Positions 1 through 7,973 of a stretch of DNA of 64,000 bases are shown in pieces. The position numbers and the translations under genes were made by a program. Source of the stretch: an uncultured Lachnospiraceae bacterium (GTDB lineage: Bacteria; Bacillota; Clostridia; Lachnospirales; Lachnospiraceae); assembly GCA_900549665.1 (NCBI GenBank), contig URPH01000013.1, positions 1-64,000 on the forward strand. Reading direction: 5' to 3'. The notes below the pieces were generated by a model that was not told where the DNA came from, made no database searches, and worked only from the letters and a program-made list of their open reading frames with translations. Each line of letters opens with the position of its first letter. The first letter of the stretch is position 1.

Positions 1-46
1 CTTTTTAGGTTCCCTTCTTCTTATCGTGTCCACTTTATAGGGTACA
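1..46 (-). mobile_element. Terminus of an IS3-type insertion sequence (rest outside window)
   Basis: Read on the minus strand from position 46, the sequence begins TGTACCC-N7-TGGACAC. Both ends of the complete IS3-family element at 8851-10304 have the same pattern, TGTACCC, seven variable bases, TGGACAC. A purine-rich AAGAAGGG follows, a possible ribosome site for an orfA outside the window. The seven variable bases differ from the complete copy, so this is a related element and not an identical copy. It abuts the prematurely ended serine hydrolase gene. Confidence 0.7.
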
Positions 47-48
47 TT

Positions 49-837
49 TTATTCCATGACTTCTTCGGAAAACAGTCTTTTCCCCTGATACATACCTTTA
101 TCCAGATGCATCTGCAGCCATTTTAGCATTTCATCCACGCAGGAATTGACGGCTGCTGCCGGTGCTCCGACATTCATTTCCCATGCGGGCATCTCTGTCA
201 CTTCTTTTTTTCTGTCCCGCTCAAAATAGCCGATAGCAAAATTGTCATCCTTTCTCATATCCGCAACAGTCAGACAGCTTCTCTCCATTCCAAGCGGTTC
301 AAAAATACGCTTTTGCACCAGCTCCTCCCAGGTCTGTCCGGTAATACGCTTCGCAATATGTCCAAGCAGTGAATAGATCACATTGCTGTATTGTGTTGTG
401 CTCCGAAACGGCTTGTTGGGCTCCAAGTAACGCAGTCTGTGCATAAACTCATCCCGGTCGATCGAGGTATCCGGCCACATGGCATCATGTCCGGCAAGTC
501 CGGTTCTGTGATACAGCATATCCCGCACCGTCACCTCGCGGGTTGCCGTTTCATCCATCAGGGCAAAATCCGGTATATATTCCACGACCGGCTGATCATA
601 ATCAAGCTTTCCTTCATCCACCAGCGAAGCAAGTACAGCTGATGTAAAGGATTTGGAACAGGAAGCGATCCCGCCAAGCGTCTGTGTCGTCATCGGCTCC
701 TTTGTTGCAAGATTACGGTATCCGTATCCTTTCTTAAAAATCACTTCTCCGTCATGGCATACCCCGATGGCAAAGCCGGGGATATTCCAGTATTTCATTT
801 CTTTTTCTACAAAATCATCTTTTAATACTTCCTGCAT
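49..837 (-). CDS. Beta-lactamase-family serine hydrolase, 3' end cut off by an IS
   Basis: Class C beta-lactamase / penicillin-binding-like fold: an esterase or peptidase-type serine hydrolase, cytoplasmic by appearance since no signal peptide is seen. The catalytic S-x-x-K box is visible as SCSK near residue 60 and the Y-x-N box as YSN near residue 150. Members of this family usually run well beyond 300 residues and carry a third K/H-x-G box, which is missing here. The reading frame stops (TAA, 49-51) three bases before the IS end at 46, so the gene is probably truncated. I chose the ATG at 837, which has a purine-rich AGAGAAGTGAG upstream. The ATG at 861 has no visible ribosome site. Activity is doubtful because the C-terminal part is gone. 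Confidence 0.75.
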   Translation of the reverse strand: MQEVLKDDFVEKEMKYWNIPGFAIGVCHDGEVIFKKGYGYRNLATKEPMTTQTLGGIASCSKSFTSAVLASLVDEGKLDYDQPVVEYIPDFALMDETATREVTVRDMLYHRTGLAGHDAMWPDTSIDRDEFMHRLRYLEPNKPFRSTTQYSNVIYSLLGHIAKRITGQTWEELVQKRIFEPLGMERSCLTVADMRKDDNFAIGYFERDRKKEVTEMPAWEMNVGAPAAAVNSCVDEMLKWLQMHLDKGMYQGKRLFSEEVME

Positions 838-1011
838 ATGGCTCACTTCTCTTTCTGGCATGATCTGTTTTTTATCATTTCATTTTTAATTATTTTTTTA
901 GTCTTTTCGATTATTTTGCTCGCAGTTATTTCATTATTAAATCATCTTGTTTTCAGTGATTTTTTTGATTATTTATTTTCAATCATTTTTTATATGCCGT
1001 CAGATACAGTT

Positions 1012-2043
1012 CTACTGTATCTGCACAGCCTTCATACTAAATCCATCCACCAACGGATAATGACATTTAACCATTCTGCCGCTCTCTGTTTCCGTCATAA
1101 CCGGCTCCATTTCCCGGCATTTATCCGTTGCATAAGGACATCTGGTATGAAAAGCACAGCCCTTTGGCATATTGATCGGGCTCGGTGTTTCACCCTGGAT
1201 TTCATATTTTCTTTCCTTATGATGAGGATCAATGATCGGCGCTGCCTGTATTAAGATCTGTGTATAGGGATGTGCCGGATGATGGAAGATTTCCTCCGCT
1301 TTTCCCATCTCCACGATCCTGCCAAGATACATGACCATGACACGGTCGGACAGATACTGGACCACACGAAGATCATGTGAGATAAAGAGCATCGTCAGGT
1401 TCAGTTTTTTCTTCAGATCCATCAAAAGGTTGATGATCTGTGCCTGAATGGACATATCCAGCGCGGATACCGGTTCATCAGCGATCAGAAATGCCGGTTT
1501 CATAATGAGCGCTCTGGCAATACCGATCCTCTGTCTCTGTCCGCCGGAAAAAGCAGACGGATAACGGTCCAATGCATAGGACGGCATGCCGACCATGTCA
1601 AGCACCTCTATCGTTCTTTTTTCAAACTCTTCTTTAGGGCAGATATGATGAACGGACAGTATTTCATAAAACATCTGCCGGATCGTCATCTTGGGATTCA
1701 GGGATGAATACGGATCCTGAAAAACCATCTGGATATCCTTTCTGGCTTCCTGTAAAGAAGCACCCTCCTTCATCGCAAGATCTCCGTATTTTCCAAACAT
1801 GATCTTACCGTCATCCGGCTTGTAAAGGCGGATCAAGGTCTTTGACAATGTACTTTTACCGCAGCCGCTTTCACCTACAAGTCCAAGTGTTTCATCGGGA
1901 TAAACGGAAAATGTCACATCTTCTACGGCTCTGACATAGTTGTGTTCCTTTTTTGCAAGGATTTCTCCAATATTCTGTTTGATTGGAAATGTTTTTGATA
2001 AATATGTTACTTCCAAGAGAGGTTTCTTTGTCTGATCAGTCAT
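1012..2043 (-). CDS. Oligopeptide/dipeptide ABC transporter, ATP-binding protein (OppF/DppF type)
   Basis: Second ATPase of a peptide importer, acting on the inner face of the membrane. Walker A GESGCGKS is at residues 57-64, the signature is FSGGQRQR, Walker B ends ADEP, and a Cys-containing C-terminal extension (CAFHTRCPY) is the oligopeptide/HPY-type tail of this family. The start at 2043 has GGAGG nine to ten bases upstream and overlaps the previous gene's stop by 8 bp, indicating translational coupling. An in-frame upstream start at 2070 lies inside the neighbouring gene and is less likely. It is the last gene of a five-gene operon: binding protein, two permeases, two ATPases. Substrate cannot be read from sequence. 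Confidence 0.93.
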   Translation of the reverse strand: MTDQTKKPLLEVTYLSKTFPIKQNIGEILAKKEHNYVRAVEDVTFSVYPDETLGLVGESGCGKSTLSKTLIRLYKPDDGKIMFGKYGDLAMKEGASLQEARKDIQMVFQDPYSSLNPKMTIRQMFYEILSVHHICPKEEFEKRTIEVLDMVGMPSYALDRYPSAFSGGQRQRIGIARALIMKPAFLIADEPVSALDMSIQAQIINLLMDLKKKLNLTMLFISHDLRVVQYLSDRVMVMYLGRIVEMGKAEEIFHHPAHPYTQILIQAAPIIDPHHKERKYEIQGETPSPINMPKGCAFHTRCPYATDKCREMEPVMTETESGRMVKCHYPLVDGFSMKAVQIQ

Positions 2044-3067
2044 CTGACATACCTCCTTCCTCTTTTTCAAGTCTTCCCTTAATATTCATCATTTTCTCCA
2101 GACAATGACATCTGGAAAAATGTCCGGGCTCTACTTCCACAAGCTCCGGGATTTCTTTTTTACAGATTTCCTCACAAAATTCACATCTGGGTGAAAACGG
2201 ACAGCCGGAAGGCATATCGTCCAGGTTTGGCGGCATGCCATCGATGGAATACAGGCCTTCTCCTTTTTTCTCAATCGACGGGATGGCACGCATCAGGCCG
2301 TAGGTATAAGGATTTCTCGGCTTTTCAAAAATATCCTCTGCCTTTGCCATCTCCATGATCCTGCCGGCATACATAACCGCGATGTGATCGCACATCTGGG
2401 AAGCCACACCCAGATCGTGTGTTACCAGTACAAGGCTCATATTCAATTCCTTTTTCAACCGCTTTAACAGCTTGATGATCTGATCCTGGATTGTCACATC
2501 AAGGGCAGTTGTCGGCTCATCTGCCAGAAGCAGGTGCGGATTGGATGCCAGAGCAATCGCAATCATCGCACGCTGCCTCATACCACCGGAAAACTGGTGG
2601 GCATAGCACTTCAACCGCTCCTTTGCGGAAGGAATACCAACCATTTTCAACAGCTCCAAAGCCCGTTCATCCTTTTGTTTTTTGGTCATACCGGGCTCTT
2701 TTATCGATTCCACAATCTGCTCACGAATCGTCAATACCGGATTGAGCGTTGTCATCGGATCCTGAAAGATCATGCCGATCTCGCCGCCCCGGATTTTCTG
2801 CATCTCCTTATCCTTTAAGGTAAGCAGATCTGTGCCGTTATATATAATTTCGCCTCCCGCAATTTTTCCGGGATCCTTTAAAAGACGCATCAGTGAGCGG
2901 CAGGTAACACTTTTTCCACAGCCGCTTTCTCCGATCAGTCCGAATGTTTCGCCGCGCAGAATACGAAAGCTGACGTCCTGAACGGCATGAACCGTCTTTT
3001 CTTCCGAAACAAAATCTGTACGCAGATTTTTCACTTCCAATATTACTTCTTCTGTCTGATCTGCCAT
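2036..3067 (-). CDS. Oligopeptide/dipeptide ABC transporter, ATP-binding protein (OppD/DppD type)
   Basis: First ATPase of the peptide importer. Walker A GESGCGKS is at residues 47-54, the signature FSGGMRQRAMIAIAL and Walker B LLLADEPTTALD are intact, and the C-terminal HPY-type Cys cluster (CPFSPRCEFCEEIC) is present. At 343 residues it is normal for the family. The start ATG at 3067 has GAGGAG nine bases upstream. It lies 27 bp after the permease gene and overlaps the OppF-type gene, so both ATPases are probably made in step. Confidence 0.93.
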   Translation of the reverse strand: MADQTEEVILEVKNLRTDFVSEEKTVHAVQDVSFRILRGETFGLIGESGCGKSVTCRSLMRLLKDPGKIAGGEIIYNGTDLLTLKDKEMQKIRGGEIGMIFQDPMTTLNPVLTIREQIVESIKEPGMTKKQKDERALELLKMVGIPSAKERLKCYAHQFSGGMRQRAMIAIALASNPHLLLADEPTTALDVTIQDQIIKLLKRLKKELNMSLVLVTHDLGVASQMCDHIAVMYAGRIMEMAKAEDIFEKPRNPYTYGLMRAIPSIEKKGEGLYSIDGMPPNLDDMPSGCPFSPRCEFCEEICKKEIPELVEVEPGHFSRCHCLEKMMNIKGRLEKEEGGMSDD

Positions 3068-3094
3068 ATGATTATCTCCTCTCCGATAGGTTCC

Positions 3095-3916
3095 TTATTT
3101 TGATTTCTGCAGTCTCTTTGAAACTTCCTCGCCCACAAGACTGATGGATATACCGGTCAGGGCAAGCATGATTCCGGGGAAGGTCACGATCCACCATGCG
3201 GTCATCATGAAGGATTTTCCTTCTGATATGATGGCGCCCCATTCGGGTGTCGGTGTCGGAACTCCCAGTCCCAAAAAGCTTAAAGATGCTCCCATCAGCA
3301 TACAGAGCATGATATCTGAAATTGCATAGACAAAAGCACTGTTGACAACATTTGGCAGTACATGTCTGAACATCACACGCAGATTGGAATAGCCCAGTGT
3401 CTTGGCTGCCAGAATATATTCACTGTTTTTTACCACTAAGACCTCACTTCTGACGAGCTTTGCATATTCACGCCAGCCGACAAGCCAGATCGCAATAAAC
3501 AGATTTTTGATACCCGATCCTAAAATGGCAACGATCGCAATAACCAGGATCATCAATGGAAATGCTGTAAAAATATCCAGAATACGCATAATAATGGCAT
3601 CCACCTTTCCACCACAGTACCCGGATAACAGTCCAACAAAGGTACCGATCATGGCGGGGATCAGCATGGCAAAAAATCCAATGGCCAGATCCAGTCTTGC
3701 ACTGTATACCACTCTGGCAAAAACATCTCTTCCCAGATTATCCGTTCCAAACCAGTGCTCTGCGGACGGCTTTTGCAAAAGCGCCGTCATATCCTGCTTG
3801 ATCGGATCATAATGGGTAAACAGTCCTGGAAAAAGAGCCATTGCAAAAATGATGATCAAAAATAAAACTGCAATCCAGAAGAAAACAGAATGCTTTCCAA
3901 ATAATCTTTTTTTCAT
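3095..3916 (-). CDS. Oligopeptide/dipeptide ABC transporter permease (OppC/DppC type)
   Basis: Inner-membrane permease of the peptide importer. The N-terminal transmembrane helix (FFWIAVLFLIIIFAMALFP) is followed by a periplasm-facing segment with the family's FGTDNLGRDVFAR sequence. Four to five further helices come next, with an EAA-type loop (YILAAKTLGYSNLRVMFRHVLPN) that contacts the ATPase. The start ATG at 3916 has AAGGGAG with 9-nt spacing. The ATG six bases upstream is too close to that site. It pairs with the OppB-type gene immediately upstream. Confidence 0.92.
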   Translation of the reverse strand: MKKRLFGKHSVFFWIAVLFLIIIFAMALFPGLFTHYDPIKQDMTALLQKPSAEHWFGTDNLGRDVFARVVYSARLDLAIGFFAMLIPAMIGTFVGLLSGYCGGKVDAIIMRILDIFTAFPLMILVIAIVAILGSGIKNLFIAIWLVGWREYAKLVRSEVLVVKNSEYILAAKTLGYSNLRVMFRHVLPNVVNSAFVYAISDIMLCMLMGASLSFLGLGVPTPTPEWGAIISEGKSFMMTAWWIVTFPGIMLALTGISISLVGEEVSKRLQKSK

Positions 3917-3935
3917 ATCCATCTGCTCCCTTCCC

Positions 3936-4877
3936 TTAATTTAATTTGACACGTGGATCCAGCAATGAATAAGAAACGTCTGTGATCAGATTCATCACTA
4001 AAACAATGATACTAAACAAAAATACGGTTCCCTGAACCACGGTATAATCTCTGAAAAGAATCGCATTTAAAAGCATCTGTCCCAGTCCGGGAAGTGCAAA
4101 AATGCTTTCAATCACGATACTACCTGCAAGCATATAGGTCATACGCATTGCAAGCAGTGTAACGGTTGAGATCAACACGTTTTTCAGAATGTATTTTACT
4201 TTTATCTTCCATGGAGAAATGCCCTTGCTGTAGGCAAAATCCACATAATCCATCTTTAATACTTCAATGACATTTCCGCGGATATTTCGTAAAACCAGAG
4301 CCGAGGTTCCAAGCGCTCCGGTAAATGCCGGAAGGATCAGCGCGTGGATGTGCTCTCCTACTGTCGAGCCCCAGCCGCCTACCGGAAACCATCCAAGCTT
4401 CAAGGAAAAGATCAGCATGATGATCAGACCAATCAAAAATTCCGGTACGGAAATAAACGTCAGGGATAACGAATCAATAAAGCTTCCAATTTTTTTATTG
4501 TGCTTTACACCGGCCAGATATCCTAAAGGGAAGCTGATCAGGATCGAAAACAGAATGGTCATCAAAGTCAGTGACGCTGTGATAACGGCTTTTTGTTTAA
4601 ACAGATCCACAACCGAACTCTTTAATGTCAGAGAATTTCCAAAGTCAAAGGTCAGACACTGCTTTAAAAACAGCAGGTACTGCATAAATAACGGTTCATC
4701 CAATCCCATTTTTGCTCTCATGGCAGCGATCGCATCATCGCTTGCCCTGTTACCAACCAATAAAAGAACCGGATCTCCGGGAATCAGTCTCATTCCAAAA
4801 AAGATGACCAGTGTAATAATCAGCAGGACCGGAATCATTTGCAATATTCTTTTGATAATATAAGTAAGCTCTTCCAT
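3936..4877 (-). CDS. Oligopeptide/dipeptide ABC transporter permease (OppB/DppB type)
   Basis: Inner-membrane permease with about six transmembrane segments. It begins TYIIKRILQMIPVLLIITLVIFF, the usual N-terminus of this family, and carries FGMRLIPGDPV and an EAA loop (DYVDFAYSKGISPWKIKVKYILKN). The ATG at 4877 has AAGGA about 11 nt upstream. An alternative TTG at 4898 gives seven extra residues but lacks a clear ribosome site. The gene is separated from the upstream binding-protein gene by 240 bp holding a 17-bp tandem repeat and a hairpin, so the permeases may be made at a lower level or from an extra promoter. Confidence 0.92.
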   Translation of the reverse strand: MEELTYIIKRILQMIPVLLIITLVIFFGMRLIPGDPVLLLVGNRASDDAIAAMRAKMGLDEPLFMQYLLFLKQCLTFDFGNSLTLKSSVVDLFKQKAVITASLTLMTILFSILISFPLGYLAGVKHNKKIGSFIDSLSLTFISVPEFLIGLIIMLIFSLKLGWFPVGGWGSTVGEHIHALILPAFTGALGTSALVLRNIRGNVIEVLKMDYVDFAYSKGISPWKIKVKYILKNVLISTVTLLAMRMTYMLAGSIVIESIFALPGLGQMLLNAILFRDYTVVQGTVFLFSIIVLVMNLITDVSYSLLDPRVKLN

Positions 4878-4930
4878 ATTTTCTGATGTTCCTTCCAATC
4901 AATCTTTTAACTTATCTGTAAATTGTTTCA

Positions 4931-5049
4931 TTCATTTGTATGCTGCGTTTATCTGTATTCTTCATTTATCTGTATTTTTTATTTATTTGTATTTTTTATT
5001 TATTTGTATTTTTTATTTATTTGTATTCTTTATTTATCTGTAATTAACA
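4931..5049. repeat. Seven tandem copies of a 17-bp T-rich repeat
   Basis: Unit TTTATTTGTATTTTTTA, seven copies in exact 17-bp register (start points 4931, 4948, 4965, 4982, 4999, 5016, 5033). The central three are nearly identical and the outer ones diverge. It lies between the binding-protein gene and oppB, directly upstream of the oppB start. No reading frame with a ribosome site crosses it. Confidence 0.9.
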
Positions 5050-5050
5050 G

Positions 5051-5081
5051 AAGAAGGCAGAAAATGTGTTTCTGCCTTCTT
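5051..5081 (-). terminator. Intergenic hairpin after the peptide-binding protein gene
   Basis: Perfect 13-bp inverted repeat (AAGAAGGCAGAAA at 5051-5063 with its complement at 5069-5081) and a 5-nt loop, 37 bp after the binding-protein stop. No proper U-tract follows on the minus strand. It therefore looks more like a partial terminator or an mRNA-stabilising stem that favours the binding-protein message than a full stop. Confidence 0.6.
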
Positions 5082-5117
5082 TGTCAACGCACATATGATG
5101 CTATTTTATATTTATTA

Positions 5118-6716
5118 TTAGTTTGATTTTGTCATGTATTTGAAATTGTAAATTCCAAGAGGTGTCTGAGCATATCCTGTTACCTTATCTGTTGTAACAA
5201 AGGTGTAAGGAGTATATACTAACGGGATCAATGGTGTAGCATCTGCTACGACTTCCTGCATCTCTCCGTAATCTGCCATTCTGGCATCCTCGTCCATCTC
5301 AGAATTTGCTTTGATACAAAGCTCTTCCGCTTTTGCCTGATCTTCATCATTCCAGTAGGTTCTCCAGCAGTTGGTCTGATCTGCGATGGTCCACAGACCT
5401 GCAAGCTCGGAAGTATCTGTCATATCAGATGTCATATAGGAAATATAAACATCGTAGTTGCCTTCCTTCCAGTTAGCTCTTGCTGTTGCTGTATCGATCT
5501 GCTGAATATCAAGGTTTACGCCGATTTCAGCCCATTCTTCCTGTAAAATAGTAGCGATCTGTAAGAATGCTGAGTCACCACTTCCGACTTCAATAGAAAG
5601 ATCAAATCCGTCCGGATAGCCTGCTTCTGCAAGCAATGCTTTTGCCGCTTCTGCGTCATGTGCAACCGGTGTCAGATTTTTGTTGTGGTGAGGTGCTGCA
5701 GGTGATAAGAATGTCGGAGCAAGTTCACCATATCCAAAGTAAACAGCTGCGTTGATAGCATCTTTATCAGTTGCAAACTCCAGAGCCTGACGTACTTTTT
5801 TATCTTTCAGATATTCGTTCTGGCAGTTGATGATGACAAATTTGACATCTGTTGAGTCAAACAGGTTGACTGTCAGGTTGCCGGCTGCTTTCAGCTCATC
5901 AATTCGGCTGTAGGGAATGTCGGAAGCCATATCGATCTGACCACTCTCTAACTGCATGATACGTGTTGTATCATCTGCAACAACCACAATGTCAACTTCA
6001 TCTACCTTCGGGCATCCTTCTTCCCAGTAATAAGGATTGGCGGTAAATACCATCTTTTCGCCTTTATCCCATTCGCTTAAGATAAAAGGACCGGTTCCGA
6101 CAGGACACTCTGCAATGCCTTCCTCTCCGACCTCTTCACAATAGGATTTTTCCATGATGCCTGAGCTAAACATTGCCAGTGTTGATAAAAACATGGGAGA
6201 TGGCTCTTTTAATGTAATTACCAGATTGTTGTCTCCGCCATCTTCCATGGTATCGATCATGTCTAACATTCCAAGCCAGGGGCCGTCAGCATCCTTTGCT
6301 CTTGTCAGGCTGTAGATACAGTCATCAATGGTTACGTCATCACCATTTGAAAACTTAATTCCATCTCTTAAGTGGAAGGTATATGTCAGTTCATTTTCTG
6401 AGACTGTCCAACTGTCTGCAACCGCAGGAATGATTTCCTGTCCGTCATCAGAACTGGTAACAAGTCCCTCAACCATCATATTCAACACCCAGATATCACA
6501 GTTATCTGCTGTCATAACAGGATCCAGGTTTCCGGAGTCCAGATTTCGCGCCAACGTTACAACGCCACCGCTTGCTGCGTCTGTACTTTCTGCTCCCTCT
6601 GTTGCCTGTGCTGTTCCTTCTGTCGCAGTTGATGATGCATCGCTTCCGCATCCTGTCAGGACAAAAGCCGCAGTCATCAACACCGCTAAAAATTTCGCCG
6701 CAAATTTTCTTTTCAT
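5118..6716 (-). CDS. Peptide ABC transporter substrate-binding lipoprotein (SBP family 5)
   Basis: Extracellular solute-binding protein that delivers peptides, or a similar substrate such as nickel or an opine, to the permeases encoded downstream. The signal sequence MKRKFAAKFLAVLMTAAF ends in the lipobox LTGC with the lipidated Cys at residue 23. A Ser/Thr/Ala-rich linker follows, then a family-5 domain recognisable from ADSWTVSENELTYTFHLRDGIKFSNGD and LEFATDKDAIN. Length is 532 residues, normal for DppA/OppA. The start ATG at 6716 has a perfect GGAGGAG. The in-frame upstream start would precede the signal peptide with charged residues and is rejected. First gene of the opp-type operon, preceded by a terminator-like hairpin. 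Confidence 0.94.
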   Translation of the reverse strand: MKRKFAAKFLAVLMTAAFVLTGCGSDASSTATEGTAQATEGAESTDAASGGVVTLARNLDSGNLDPVMTADNCDIWVLNMMVEGLVTSSDDGQEIIPAVADSWTVSENELTYTFHLRDGIKFSNGDDVTIDDCIYSLTRAKDADGPWLGMLDMIDTMEDGGDNNLVITLKEPSPMFLSTLAMFSSGIMEKSYCEEVGEEGIAECPVGTGPFILSEWDKGEKMVFTANPYYWEEGCPKVDEVDIVVVADDTTRIMQLESGQIDMASDIPYSRIDELKAAGNLTVNLFDSTDVKFVIINCQNEYLKDKKVRQALEFATDKDAINAAVYFGYGELAPTFLSPAAPHHNKNLTPVAHDAEAAKALLAEAGYPDGFDLSIEVGSGDSAFLQIATILQEEWAEIGVNLDIQQIDTATARANWKEGNYDVYISYMTSDMTDTSELAGLWTIADQTNCWRTYWNDEDQAKAEELCIKANSEMDEDARMADYGEMQEVVADATPLIPLVYTPYTFVTTDKVTGYAQTPLGIYNFKYMTKSN

Positions 6717-6755
6717 AATCTCTCCTCCTTTGTTTCTCAAAGATATACACGGAAA

Positions 6756-6798
6756 TAAAAAAGAGGCAAATGACGCTTTAGAAACATCATTGCCTCTT
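6756..6798 (-). terminator. Intrinsic terminator between the AraC-type gene and the peptide transporter operon
   Basis: On the minus strand an imperfect stem (AGAGGCAATGATG with GCGTCATTTGCCTCT) is followed at once by TTTTTTATTT. It ends only about 40 bp before the binding-protein ATG. It may terminate the upstream AraC-type gene, or, if the operon's promoter lies between 6800 and 6950, act as an attenuator in the operon leader. No convincing promoter fits in the 40 bp between hairpin and start codon. Confidence 0.7.
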
Positions 6799-6959
6799 GA
6801 AGTTCGTTGTGTATTTCTTTGTATGTCTGCATTCTATATTTGTTTGATGTGTCTGTATTGTAAATTTTGGACCTGTTTTATTTTCAGCTTTATTTTTCTC
6901 TGTTTTTGCGATTAAAAATCTGGCAGTTAGATTCATCACTTAAGCTTAACACAGAAGAA

Positions 6960-7901
6960 TCACACAAAGCTTCTCTGTATTTTCTTCCTGAGATAATTCT
7001 GCGGTGTCAGAAGTGTGAACTTTTTAAATTCCTTGATAAAATGCGCCTGATCATAATATCCCAGTTTATCATATACAAAATCCACATTTTCTTTTTCCAG
7101 ATACGTGATGGCACTCTGCAAACGTATGATTTCAGAATACTGTTTCAGGGAAAAGCCTGTGTTTTTCTTAAATTCACGGTTGATATAATGCTGGCTGTAC
7201 TTCATATTGTCCGCAATCTGCGCCATTTTGACACAGCCCTCCTGATGCAGAATCTCATGCAGGGCATTGGATACAAGAGGATTTTTACAACCGGAGATCA
7301 TTCTTTTTACGATGGGAGTGGTAAGCGATATCATATCCGATAATACAGGCAGATCTGGTGATATATGTGCATCTCGGGATACTGTCAAGTCTGGTGATAT
7401 ATGTATATCTTGAGATACAAGCATGTCCGGTGATACGGATATATTCAGTGTAGCATCCGCATTCTTTACAGATGCACTGTTTCCAGAGGCACTGGCTAAC
7501 TTCTCCAATTCACTGTTTCCAGAAGTACTGGCTAACTTCTCCAGTCCACACAGAATGTTCGTGATTCCTTCCTGCTCTGTAATATCAATATAACACTCCG
7601 GTATCCCAATCGCATCCTGCGACATTGCTACAAGAAGCACCCCCGGATTGAGCTTTATCCCGAATATCCAGTCCTGATTTGTATACAAAGAGTTACGCGG
7701 TGTCACCGGACTCCCGCTGATACACGCTGTTTTTTTATTTTTCGGAAACATAAACTGGATATCCACACAGCCGTCCGGAATCGTCACAAAGGAAACATGC
7801 CCCGGATTCCTGATCAGATAATACTTCTGGATCATCTCATCCTCGCATAGAGATTCCTGATAGTTAATGCTCTTATCCATATAATACGTTTTTAGATTCA
7901 T
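6960..7901 (-). CDS. AraC-family transcriptional regulator with an internal repeat-rich linker
   Basis: DNA-binding regulator. Residues 1-118 resemble the sensor domain seen with GCVDIQFMF and PVTPRNSLY motifs (DUF6597-like). Residues 205-310 are the two-helix-turn-helix AraC domain (MAQIADNMKYSQHYINREFKKNTGFSLKQY, then the second HTH with YYDQAHFIKEFKKFT). Between them residues 120-190 contain two tandem repeats, EKLAS[T/A]SGNS twice and an ISPDL-V-S-D unit several times, which look like minisatellite expansion of a linker. ATG at 7901 has AGGAGG eight bases upstream. The in-frame TTG at 7949 has none. It sits upstream of the peptide transporter operon in the same direction and may regulate it. 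Confidence 0.88.
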   Translation of the reverse strand: MNLKTYYMDKSINYQESLCEDEMIQKYYLIRNPGHVSFVTIPDGCVDIQFMFPKNKKTACISGSPVTPRNSLYTNQDWIFGIKLNPGVLLVAMSQDAIGIPECYIDITEQEGITNILCGLEKLASTSGNSELEKLASASGNSASVKNADATLNISVSPDMLVSQDIHISPDLTVSRDAHISPDLPVLSDMISLTTPIVKRMISGCKNPLVSNALHEILHQEGCVKMAQIADNMKYSQHYINREFKKNTGFSLKQYSEIIRLQSAITYLEKENVDFVYDKLGYYDQAHFIKEFKKFTLLTPQNYLRKKIQRSFV

Positions 7902-7973
7902 AAACCATTCCTCCTGTTCTGGATGTTGATTCTCGATTTTGATACTCAATATTGATTTCAGTTACTGATAATC

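Noticed and set aside
4878..4898. TTG start at 4898 for the OppB-type permease
   Set aside because: No ribosome site. The ATG at 4877 gives the usual permease N-terminus.
6737..6832. A 31-residue leader peptide before the peptide-binding protein gene
   Set aside because: Frame is open and spans the terminator stem, but it has no ribosome site and no run of regulatory codons.
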